From positions 4,402,001 through 4,466,000 of the forward strand of contig NZ_JACRTF010000001.1 in assembly GCF_014385165.1 (NCBI RefSeq): a DNA stretch of 64,000 nt. Direction: 5' to 3'. Under the pieces are notes generated by a model that searched no databases, was not told the origin of the DNA, and saw only the letters and a program-made list of their open reading frames with translations. A program made the position numbers and the translations under genes. Below are positions 1 to 6,656 of the stretch, one piece after another (within the stretch, counting starts at the first letter, position 1; every line of letters starts with the position of its first letter). This stretch comes from Jilunia laotingensis. GTDB lineage: Bacteria; Bacteroidota; Bacteroidia; Bacteroidales; Bacteroidaceae.

Positions 1-719
1 AACCGACTCTGATGAACGATAATGCCATGCACTACTGTCCGGGTTGCAGTCACGGTGTGGTACACAAACTCATTGCCGAGGTTATTGAAGAGATGGGACT
101 GGAAAACAAGTCTATAGGTATCTCTCCGGTAGGTTGTGCTGTTTTCATCTACAACTACCTCGATATCGACTGGCAGGAAGCTGCCCACGGACGCGCCCCT
201 GCAGTGGCAACAGCAATCAAACGCTTGTGGCCCGACCGCTTGGTATTCACTTATCAAGGAGATGGTGACTTGGCTTGTATCGGTACGGCCGAAACAATTC
301 ATGCCTTGAACCGTGGCGAAAATATCACTATCATTTTCATAAACAACGCCATCTATGGTATGACAGGTGGTCAAATGGCACCTACTACCCTTGTAGGCAT
401 GAAAACGGCAACTTGTCCTTACGGACGTGACGTAACCATCCATGGGTATCCTCTGAAAATTACGGAAATCGCTGCACAACTGGAAGGTACTGCCTACGTA
501 ACACGCCAATCCGTACAGACTGTTCCGGCTATCCGTAAAGCCAAAAAAGCGATTCGCAAAGCTTTTGAAAACTCAATGGCCGGTAAAGGTTCCAATTTGG
601 TAGAAATCGTCTCTACATGTAGCTCCGGCTGGAAAATGACTCCGGAAAAAGCAAACAAATGGATGGAAGAGAATATGTTCCCGTTCTATCCGCTTGGAGA
701 CTTGAAAGATAAAGAATAA
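1..719 (+). CDS. 2-oxoacid:ferredoxin oxidoreductase, beta subunit (5' end outside window)
   Basis: Beta (thiamine diphosphate-binding) subunit of a 2-oxoacid:ferredoxin oxidoreductase, which oxidatively decarboxylates 2-oxoacids (2-oxoglutarate or branched-chain) to acyl-CoA and reduces ferredoxin in the cytoplasm. The reading frame is open from base 1 (Pro-Thr-Leu precede the first ATG at 12), so the gene probably starts upstream of the window. Visible signatures are the YCPGCSHG cysteine motif near the N-terminus, the YQGDGD thiamine/Mg motif and the following NNAIYGMTGGQ loop. The gamma subunit follows 19 bp downstream; the alpha subunit is expected just outside the window. Substrate choice (Kor or Vor) cannot be settled from this subunit alone. 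Confidence 0.9.
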   Translation, partial: PTLMNDNAMHYCPGCSHGVVHKLIAEVIEEMGLENKSIGISPVGCAVFIYNYLDIDWQEAAHGRAPAVATAIKRLWPDRLVFTYQGDGDLACIGTAETIHALNRGENITIIFINNAIYGMTGGQMAPTTLVGMKTATCPYGRDVTIHGYPLKITEIAAQLEGTAYVTRQSVQTVPAIRKAKKAIRKAFENSMAGKGSNLVEIVSTCSSGWKMTPEKANKWMEENMFPFYPLGDLKDKE

Positions 720-738
720 TGCTAAAAACGAAAGAACA

Positions 739-1281
739 ATGAAAGAAGAAATCATCATAGCAGGATTCGGTGGACAAGGTGTATTGTCCATGGGAAAGAT
801 TTTAGCATACTCGGGATTAATGGAAGGCAAAGAAGTTACCTGGATGCCGGCATACGGACCGGAACAACGCGGTGGTACTGCCAATGTAACCGTTATTGTA
901 AGTGACGACAAAATCTCTTCACCGATCCTTAGTAAGTATGACGCTGCCATCATATTGAACCAACCTTCCTTAGAAAAATTCGAAAGCCGTATCAAACCGG
1001 GCGGTATCCTGATTTATGACGGATATGGTATTATCCAGCCTCCTACCCGTAAGGATATCAAGGTTTACCGCATCGATGCCATGGATGCAGCCAATGAAAT
1101 GAAAAACGCCAAGGCATTCAACATGATCGTACTGGGTGGGTTGTTGAAACTTTGCCCGATGGTTACACTTGAAAATGTTATCAAAGGACTGAAGAAAACT
1201 CTTCCCGAACGCCATCACCACTTGATACCAATGAATGAAGAGGCTATCAAGAAAGGAATGGAACTTATCAAGGAAGTTTAG
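739..1281 (+). CDS. 2-oxoacid:ferredoxin oxidoreductase, gamma subunit
   Basis: A 180-residue gamma subunit of the pyruvate/2-ketoisovalerate family of ferredoxin oxidoreductases. The N-terminal IIAGFGGQGVLSMG glycine-rich motif and the following YGPEQRGGTANV segment are typical of the family and belong to the CoA-binding/catalytic interface. It lies 19 bp after the beta subunit, is full length for the family and is surely cotranscribed with it. No further gene of the complex follows, so this is the operon's last cistron here; a long imperfect stem-loop sits downstream at 1305-1426. Confidence 0.92.
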   Translation: MKEEIIIAGFGGQGVLSMGKILAYSGLMEGKEVTWMPAYGPEQRGGTANVTVIVSDDKISSPILSKYDAAIILNQPSLEKFESRIKPGGILIYDGYGIIQPPTRKDIKVYRIDAMDAANEMKNAKAFNMIVLGGLLKLCPMVTLENVIKGLKKTLPERHHHLIPMNEEAIKKGMELIKEV

Positions 1282-1304
1282 TTAATTGGATATTAAAAGG
1301 GTGT

Positions 1305-1426
1305 AAAAGCCACTGTCTGCAATCATTTAGACACGGGATGCATTATTTTCACGGTTTTAGTCAATCAAGAACCGTTTCAATCCGTAAAACCTGTGTTCAA
1401 AATGTTGTATAAAGATAGTGGCTTTT
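1305..1426. repeat. Three-tier imperfect stem-loop in intergenic region
   Basis: The gap between the oxidoreductase operon and the porin gene can fold into nested arms. Bases 1305-1318 pair with 1413-1426 (14 pairs, one G-U), 1331-1337 pair with 1390-1396 (seven pairs, one G-U), and 1351-1356 pair with 1370-1375. No poly-T tract follows, so it is not a classical intrinsic terminator. It may be a 3'-UTR stabiliser, a structured RNA or the relic of a palindromic element. Confidence 0.5.
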
Positions 1427-1516
1427 GCTGTCTGCATGTGTCCTGTATTAACTTCGATGATACATTATTCTATAATATTTCACTAAGGTTGATTCCTAAT
1501 TCTCAATTTTAGTAAG

Positions 1517-1524
1517 TATCTTTG
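1517..1524 (+). promoter_or_regulatory. Bacteroides-type -7 box (TATCTTTG) for the porin gene
   Basis: Exact match to the Bacteroides primary-sigma -7 consensus TAnnTTTG, nine bases before the ATG at 1534. Transcription from it would start only a few bases before the start codon, giving a very short or absent leader. The -33 element is not convincing. Confidence 0.55.
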
Positions 1525-1533
1525 CGCCTAATT

Positions 1534-3597
1534 ATGAGACGAATCTTACTTACATATATACTACTTTTTATTGTTGGACAACTTGCTACCCAAGCACAAG
1601 TCGATCCTAACAATCCCTACGGTACCCGTAAAGATGAATTCGGTAACATCGTGGATCGGAACGGTAATCCGATAGATCCGGCTATGTTACCACAAAATCC
1701 CGATTCTTCAAACGTAGAAATACAAGGTTTAGCTCCGACGCTTTATATGTGGCGAATCAGTGAGAATCTGGGAAATGTAACCCGCCTGCCAGCCGACACA
1801 GCGCATATCAATTTCCAGAATACCAACTTGACGGAAGGTATGACAGGACATTACAATTACCTCGCCAATTTGGGGGCTCCCCGGCAATCTCGGATATTTT
1901 TCGACCGGAACAACCCGGAACCTACCATCTTCCTGGAGCCTTACTCTTTCTTCTTTTTTCGCCCTGACCAGTTCAACTTTACTAACAGTAACGTTCCTTA
2001 TACGAATCTGACTTATTACAAGGCCGGCAATAAAGTGAACGGGGAAGAACGTTTCAAGGCTTATTTCTCAGTAAACGTCAACAAGCAGCTCGCATTCGGC
2101 TTTAATATAGATTATTTATACGGACGAGGGTACTATAACAATTCAAGTACGTCGTATTTCAATGCTGCCCCCTTCATAAGTTATATGGGCGACCGGTACG
2201 AAGGTACGTTAATGTATAATTACAACTACCTGAAAGCAAATCAAAACGGTGGTATCACGGATGATAATTATATCAAAGATCCGGACGCAGCGGCAGATGG
2301 CGGCAGAAATTACGAATCGACCACCATGCCGACTGTTATGAGTCTGGCAACCAGCCGTACGACGGATAGTTATGTGTTTCTGGCACAAAAATACAAGTTG
2401 GGATTCCATCGGGATCTTCCCCAGGCAGAAAATGACACGATGCCTGCAAAAACGGAATTCGTACCTGTCACCAGCTTCATTCATACTATGAATGTAGAAT
2501 GGTCGAAATATAAATTTACTTCTGAAGACCAACTAAAAGATTACTACCAGCACACTTACATTAAGCCCGGTGATCTGAATATAGATGACTCTACAGCCTA
2601 CATAGGAGTAAAGAACACATTGGGTATCTCCTTGCTTGAGGGATTTAATAAATATGCCAAAGCAGGACTGACTGCCTATATTTCCCACAAACTCAGTAAA
2701 TACGAGTTGATGGACAAAGATTCGGTCAGCAAAGACAAATATACGGAAAATGAGGTTTTCGTAGGCGGGGAATTGGCTAAACGACAAGGAAAAGTCCTCC
2801 ATTACCATGCCACAGGAGAAGTCGGCCTCCTTGGAAAAGCCATCGGCCAGTTCAATGTGAAGGGCGATCTCGACTTGAATTTCCGTTTATGGAAAGATAC
2901 CGTGAGCCTTATCGCACGGGCATATGTCAGCAATACGCTTCCTTCATTTTACATGCGCCATTACCACTCCAAACATTTCTACTGGGACAATGACCATATG
3001 GACAAAGAGTTCCGTACCCGCATCGAAGGAGAACTGAACATCGAAAATTGGCAGACGAATTTGAAAGCCGGTGTGGAAAATATCAAAAACTATACTTACT
3101 TCAACCGGAACGCTGTTCCCGAACAGTATGGGGGAAACTTACAGATTCTTTCGGCAACTTTGTCACAGAACTTTCGTGCCGGTATATTCCATTTGGACAA
3201 TGAAGTGACTTGGCAAAAGTCAAGTAACAGTTCCGTACTTCCATTACCCGACTTTTCGCTTTATCACAATTTATATATTGATGCCAAGTTGGCGAAAAAA
3301 GTGTTGACAGTACAGCTAGGAGCAGACGTGCGTTATTTCACTAAATATCATGCGCCCGCCTATATGCCTGCTACCGGACAATTTTACCTCCAACCGGAAA
3401 ATGACCAAGTTGAAATCGGTGGATATCCCATCGTCAATGTATATGCCAATTTACATCTGAAACGTACTCGTATTTATGTGATGATGTATCATGTGAACGA
3501 TGGCATGATCAGCCGTCCTAATTCATTCTATGCCCCTCATTACCCGATTAATCCGCGATTACTGAAAATCGGAGTATCTTGGAATTTTTATGATTAA
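1534..3597 (+). CDS. Putative outer-membrane porin (Bacteroidetes beta-barrel)
   Basis: A 687-residue protein with a signal peptide (about residues 1-21, ending AQ). An Asn/Asp-rich stretch follows (NPYGTRKDEFGNIVDRNGN region), then a long run of alternating aromatic/polar strands that ends in an aromatic-terminated strand (VSWNFYD), as in outer-membrane barrels. The overall pattern fits the Bacteroidetes 'putative porin' family, but no substrate can be read from it. ATG 1534 is preferred over a TTG 12 bases earlier because it starts the signal peptide. The solute-binding-protein gene starts 14 bp downstream, suggesting one transcript. Confidence 0.75.
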   Translation: MRRILLTYILLFIVGQLATQAQVDPNNPYGTRKDEFGNIVDRNGNPIDPAMLPQNPDSSNVEIQGLAPTLYMWRISENLGNVTRLPADTAHINFQNTNLTEGMTGHYNYLANLGAPRQSRIFFDRNNPEPTIFLEPYSFFFFRPDQFNFTNSNVPYTNLTYYKAGNKVNGEERFKAYFSVNVNKQLAFGFNIDYLYGRGYYNNSSTSYFNAAPFISYMGDRYEGTLMYNYNYLKANQNGGITDDNYIKDPDAAADGGRNYESTTMPTVMSLATSRTTDSYVFLAQKYKLGFHRDLPQAENDTMPAKTEFVPVTSFIHTMNVEWSKYKFTSEDQLKDYYQHTYIKPGDLNIDDSTAYIGVKNTLGISLLEGFNKYAKAGLTAYISHKLSKYELMDKDSVSKDKYTENEVFVGGELAKRQGKVLHYHATGEVGLLGKAIGQFNVKGDLDLNFRLWKDTVSLIARAYVSNTLPSFYMRHYHSKHFYWDNDHMDKEFRTRIEGELNIENWQTNLKAGVENIKNYTYFNRNAVPEQYGGNLQILSATLSQNFRAGIFHLDNEVTWQKSSNSSVLPLPDFSLYHNLYIDAKLAKKVLTVQLGADVRYFTKYHAPAYMPATGQFYLQPENDQVEIGGYPIVNVYANLHLKRTRIYVMMYHVNDGMISRPNSFYAPHYPINPRLLKIGVSWNFYD

Positions 3598-3611
3598 ACG
3601 TACAGACGATT

Positions 3612-4442
3612 ATGAAGTCAACCGTAAAGAAATACCTGAAATATTTGTGGATTGGAATCATCTGCTTTGTTGCACTCTTGCTATGGCCGCAAAAAAAGGA
3701 GAAGCCTGACGGACAACCGCGTGACTGGTCGGAAATTGTTGCCAGCGGTGTAATTCGTGCCGCAACCGAATACAACTCGATCAGTTTTTATGTAGATAGC
3801 GATACCATATCGGGATTCCATTACGAACTGATTGAAGCTTTTGCCCGTGACAAGGGACTAGAGGCGAAAGTAACCCCTGTGATGAGTTTCAATGAACGAC
3901 TAAAAGGTCTTGAAGACGGAAGATATGACGTTATAGCTTATGGCATATTAGCAACGAGCGAACTAAAAGATTCACTATTACTCACCTCTCCCATCATATT
4001 GAGCAAACAAGTATTGGTGCAACGGAAAGCAACTTCCGAAGAAGATTCTCTTTTTATTAAAAGTCAACTCGACCTTGCTGGAAAGACATTGCACGTTGTG
4101 AAAGGTTCTCCGTCCATTCTACGTATCCGCAACCTCAGCAACGAAATAGGCGATACCATTTACATTGATGAAATAGAAAAATACGGATCGGAACAACTGA
4201 TCGCCTTGGTAGCGCATGGAGACATTGACTATGCAGTATGCGACGAAAGTATTGCCCGGTCAGCCGTAGATTCATTGCCTCAACTGGATATCAATACCGC
4301 CATCAGCTTCACCCAATTCTATTCATGGGGAGTGAGCAAACAATCCCCCGTACTGCTCGATAGCCTGAATGCATGGTTATCCGGATTCCGGGAAGGAAAA
4401 GACTACAAAATGATATACCGGAAGTATTACGGAAAAAACTAA
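3612..4442 (+). CDS. Periplasmic solute-binding (MltF-like, SBP family 3) protein
   Basis: A 276-residue protein with one N-terminal membrane segment (about residues 9-25) followed by a single bacterial extracellular solute-binding family 3 domain, like the N-terminal module of the lytic transglycosylase MltF. The features GVIRAATEYNSISFY, SGFHYELIEAFARDKG and the C-terminal FREGKDYKMIYRKYYG match the fold's usual landmarks. The lytic transglycosylase domain of MltF is absent, so this is a binding-only protein, probably membrane-tethered in the periplasm. It is 14 bp downstream of the porin, which suggests a common role in envelope sensing or uptake; the ligand is unknown. Confidence 0.75.
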   Translation: MKSTVKKYLKYLWIGIICFVALLLWPQKKEKPDGQPRDWSEIVASGVIRAATEYNSISFYVDSDTISGFHYELIEAFARDKGLEAKVTPVMSFNERLKGLEDGRYDVIAYGILATSELKDSLLLTSPIILSKQVLVQRKATSEEDSLFIKSQLDLAGKTLHVVKGSPSILRIRNLSNEIGDTIYIDEIEKYGSEQLIALVAHGDIDYAVCDESIARSAVDSLPQLDINTAISFTQFYSWGVSKQSPVLLDSLNAWLSGFREGKDYKMIYRKYYGKN

Positions 4443-4477
4443 CCGATCAATAACAGCTAAAACAAATGCGACTTTAC

Positions 4478-4508
4478 TTGACTTTCGCTTTTCAATGTCG
4501 TATATTTG
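4478..4508 (+). promoter_or_regulatory. Complete Bacteroides promoter (TTG-N20-TATATTTG)
   Basis: The -33 element TTG is at 4478-4480 and an exact -7 box TATATTTG at 4501-4508, separated by 20 bases, which is the consensus geometry. It drives a region with no gene and is followed within about 45 bases by an intrinsic terminator. Confidence 0.65.
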
Positions 4509-4512
4509 TCAA

Positions 4513-4580
4513 GTTATTCATAAAATAGATTCAGATAGAATACCTCGGAAGAAGAAAGTCGGCACTTTCTTCTTTTTTTA
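4513..4580 (+). ncRNA. Candidate small RNA of about 65 nt
   Basis: The promoter at 4478-4508 predicts a start near 4513. The transcript would end at a strong intrinsic terminator whose arms are 4549-4559 and 4564-4574 around a CGGC loop, followed by a T-run. No open reading frame with a start codon fits in between. A short intergenic promoter-terminator cassette is the usual layout of a small RNA; a degenerate leader of a lost gene is the alternative. Confidence 0.4.
4549..4580 (+). terminator. Intrinsic terminator
   Basis: An 11-bp stem (4549-4559 with 4564-4574), a four-base CGGC loop and a run of seven T's within and after the 3' arm. It can serve both the porin/solute-binding transcript and the short transcript that starts near 4513. 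Confidence 0.75.
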
Positions 4581-4626
4581 TTTTCACCCCCGGCAAAAGC
4601 CCTATAACAGGATATTAACATTTTTC

Positions 4627-4740
4627 TTCCCGGTGAGGAGATACACCTTCATCGGTGTGGAAGCACGTCTTCATCGGTGAGGAACCCTACCCTCATCGGT
4701 GAGGAAGAAGCACATGCTCGGTGAGGAAGCAAAAACAGAC
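4627..4740. repeat. 22-bp tandem array, five units (core TCATCGGTGAGGAA)
   Basis: Five units start at 4627, 4649, 4671, 4693 and 4715, exactly 22 bp apart. Each has a 14-bp core (TCATCGGTGAGGAA, two units identical, the rest with 1-4 changes) followed by an 8-bp spacer that differs in every unit. The unit length, five copies and lack of cas genes exclude a CRISPR. The same 14+8/9 design recurs at 21594 and 50035 with unrelated sequences. Confidence 0.8.
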
Positions 4741-4809
4741 ATTTACCCCACAATCGGAGAGCTGCAAGCGTTAATAATAAATAAATATGCTCTTGACAAA
4801 AAATATTCC

Positions 4810-5040
4810 CTAATATTTGGGAGGATTACATAATTCGCTAAAAATAAGAAGTTTGTGCAGATTTTCAATAAACGGGGTAATAAGTTGGCAACCGTTCTGA
4901 TTTCTACATACTTGCGTGATTTGCATTGATATACAACTCATCTTACTGCCAAGGTAGCAAATTTTGCGGAACTGCCAAAACTTCGTTGGGATTTCTTTCC
5001 ATCCTACGGAGTGAATTTTTCCATTCTGCCGGTCAAACAT
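4810..5040 (-). CDS. Short hypothetical gene, possibly mobile-element debris
   Basis: A 76-codon frame whose ATG (5040) lies 17 bases after an exact minus-strand -7 box TACCTTTG (5065-5058). The N-terminal half has plausible composition, but the protein is cysteine-rich and odd, and I do not recognise it. It lies downstream of the HTH remnant on the same strand, in a stretch that looks like the edge of a decayed mobile element. It may be the truncated front of a larger lost gene, or not a gene at all. Confidence 0.25.
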   Translation of the reverse strand: MFDRQNGKIHSVGWKEIPTKFWQFRKICYLGSKMSCISMQITQVCRNQNGCQLITPFIENLHKLLIFSELCNPPKY

Positions 5041-5057
5041 TTCCGAAAGCTCGTCTG

Positions 5058-5065
5058 CAAAGGTA
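5058..5065 (-). promoter_or_regulatory. Minus-strand -7 box (TACCTTTG)
   Basis: The plus strand reads CAAAGGTA, so the minus strand has an exact TAnnTTTG box reading toward lower coordinates, into the doubtful frame at 4810-5040. Confidence 0.4.
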
Positions 5066-5410
5066 AGTACAGCCGTTTGTTGAAAGTTGAAAGGTCGTGG
5101 CGGTAAGACGTTTCGGATGAAATCTTCCTTACGCTTCGCTGCGAGCGTATTTCATTCGAAAACCTTTCCCCTTTCAAGTCTGTACTTGAAGAGCAGGCGA
5201 GCAACGGAAATGGACAACCGACGGAAAAGACGGAGAAAATAAAGACGAGGGCAGTGTGGATAATCGGTTGTATGTTATCCCTGTTTTTTCTTAGGCGGAT
5301 TGTTTTTTTAAAGGGCATGAGCAAGCGGCAAATTTCACTCCCTCTAAAAAGATGGAGGATCAGCCGTAGCCATTCATCCTGTCCATACCTCTGTACCCCT
5401 ACCTCAATAC

Positions 5411-5638
5411 TTACTCACTCTCGCTTCTCTTATACAGCACCTTATTGCCAAGAATGCAATAAGGAAGCCTGCCACAATATTCGCTCAAAGTCCTGCAGCT
5501 CACTTCCAACAGCCGGGACATTTCCTTGTTGCACAGATATTCGTCCTCTTTCAGCAAGCCCACACCGTCTTTGGGGATAGCGTCAACCAAGACCGACAGC
5601 CGGTCGATACTCTCGTGGACGGACTTGCCTCCACGCAT
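5411..5638 (-). pseudogene. Truncated helix-turn-helix (excisionase-like) protein of a mobile element
   Basis: 75 codons resembling the small HTH proteins that accompany Bacteroides mobilizable and conjugative elements. An N-terminal helical segment (SIDRLSVLVDAIP) is followed by a MerR/Xis-type helix-turn-helix (CNKEMSRLLEVSCRTL) and the wing LPYCILGNKVLYKRS. The usual Gly-rich turn before LPY is shortened and the protein stops right after the wing, so it is probably a decayed copy. An in-frame stop lies just upstream, so the ATG at 5638 is the only start; an alternative start (MYNELKTKEDA) in another frame suggests a frameshift in the original N-terminus. Confidence 0.5.
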
Positions 5639-5702
5639 CTTCTTTTGTTTTCAGTTCGTTGTACATGGTTCATTCGGATTTAGTGATACATTAGTTCTTC
5701 TT

Positions 5703-5813
5703 TCAAATGGCCTGTCCTTTGTAACGGGCTTCCCTGCGTCTGTCCTCCACCCTCGTGACGGCACGTTCCACGCCTTCGGGCAGATAATAGGTACGGTTAC
5801 TGATTTCCGTTTC
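5703..5813 (-). pseudogene. C-terminal fragment of an unrecognised minus-strand gene
   Basis: The last 36 codons of a minus-strand frame (ending REARYKGQAI) have natural, charged, helical composition. They stop exactly where plus-strand recombinase coding begins, so they look like the tail of a gene whose front was lost when the recombinase segment was joined at about 5814. The HTH remnant follows on the same strand. I cannot name the family. Confidence 0.25.
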
Positions 5814-6398
5814 ATGGGAAAGGTTATCGCCCGTCTGGAACAGTTGGGCAAGACACGCACATCGAAAACCTACACAGCGGCATTGAACAGCTTCATACGA
5901 TTTAGGAAAGGCCATGATGTACCGTCCGATGAGATCGACTCCGGTCTGATGGGGGAATATGAGGCCTACCTTAAGAAGTCCGACCTGAAGAATGGCCTCC
6001 TGTCCTATCGCAGGAAGAAGACCGGACAGCGACTGCATATGAAGTGGGAGGTCTGCATGCAAGAGATCGTGAAGAGGCATCCCAATGTGACCACGGAATA
6101 CCTGTTGCCGGTGATAACTGATCCGGCCGTCCCTGAAAGGAGGCAGTACGAGAATGCCCTGCACCTTGTCAACCGCAAGTTGAAGGAAGTGGCGGAGAGG
6201 GCCGGTCTTGCCGTACCGCTGACGATGTATGTCAGCAGGCATTCATGGGCAAGCATAGCCAGGCGCATGAACATCCCGCTGTCAATCATCAGCGAGGGGA
6301 TGGGGCACGATTCGGAGACGACCACGCAGATCTATCTCGCCTCGCTCGACACTTCCGTGATAGACAGGGCGAACGAGCTAATCCTTAAGGATTTGTAG
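5814..6398 (+). pseudogene. Tyrosine site-specific recombinase with internal deletion (invertase/integrase family)
   Basis: This 194-residue remnant is of the Bacteroides tyrosine recombinase family that includes DNA invertases. The SAM-like core-binding domain (LGKTRTSKTYTAALNSF) is followed by GEYEAYLKK and then directly by SDLKNGLLSYRRKKTGQ. The usual roughly 110 residues in between, which carry the box I arginine (RGMSFVDMA-type motif), are missing without loss of frame. Box II (YVSRHSWAS), the MGHDSETTTQIYLASL histidine/tyrosine motif and the tail are intact. Full-length members have about 300 residues. Without the first catalytic arginine it should be inactive. It ends 50 bp before the inverted repeat of the putative fimbrial switch, so it may be the switch's former invertase. 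Confidence 0.7.
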
Positions 6399-6448
6399 GG
6401 AATATTCAGTGCGGGCTGGGCTTCGGATTGCCTGACGGGACGCTTCAA

Positions 6449-6633
6449 CTCCTTGAAAGAGACGTATTTGTCGCTGCAAAGGTATGCAAAATACTGTAAA
6501 CTAAAAAGGATTGATCAAACTTTTTTGGGTTTGCTCTCCCTGAGGCATAACTTATTTAGCAAAAACACCGCAACGCCACCTGGGGGACTCTAATATACAG
6601 TGATGTACGTTTCGGTCCGTCTCTTTCAAGGAG
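6449..6633. promoter_or_regulatory. Putative invertible promoter segment (16-bp inverted repeats)
   Basis: Perfect inverted repeats CTCCTTGAAAGAGACG (6449-6464) and its complement (6618-6633) enclose 153 bp between a tyrosine recombinase remnant and the fimbrial operon. The only clear -7 box inside is on the minus strand (TACCTTTG, 6484-6477), pointing away from the operon. Inversion would move it to 6598-6605 on the plus strand, about 50 bases before the ATG at 6657. This is the architecture of Bacteroides phase-variable promoters, here in the OFF orientation. Confidence 0.65.
6477..6484 (-). promoter_or_regulatory. -7 box inside the invertible segment, OFF orientation
   Basis: The plus strand reads CAAAGGTA; the minus strand has an exact TACCTTTG with TTTT 19 bases upstream. 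It currently reads toward the recombinase remnant. No TAnnTTTG box is visible on the plus strand of the 153-bp segment. Confidence 0.55.
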
Positions 6634-6656
6634 ACGGACTGAAAGGACATACAGAT

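Larger units (their letters stand above)
4443..5410. other. Gene-poor intergenic stretch with RNA, repeat and promoter signals
   Basis: This stretch of almost 1 kb separates the solute-binding gene from mobile-element debris. In order it holds a complete promoter with an intrinsic terminator shortly after it (4478-4580), a five-unit 22-bp tandem array (4627-4740), and a minus-strand promoter with a doubtful short gene (4810-5065). The final 300 bases have no convincing coding content and resemble the non-coding ends of decayed Bacteroides mobilizable elements. Confidence 0.6.

Noticed and set aside
1305..1426. Second invertible promoter bounded by 14-bp inverted repeats
   Set aside because: The repeats contain a mismatch, further nested pairing exists, no recombinase is near, and the porin has its own promoter outside the segment.
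4627..4740. CRISPR array
   Set aside because: Units are only 22 bp with 8-bp spacers and no cas genes are present; the same applies to the arrays at 21594 and 50035.
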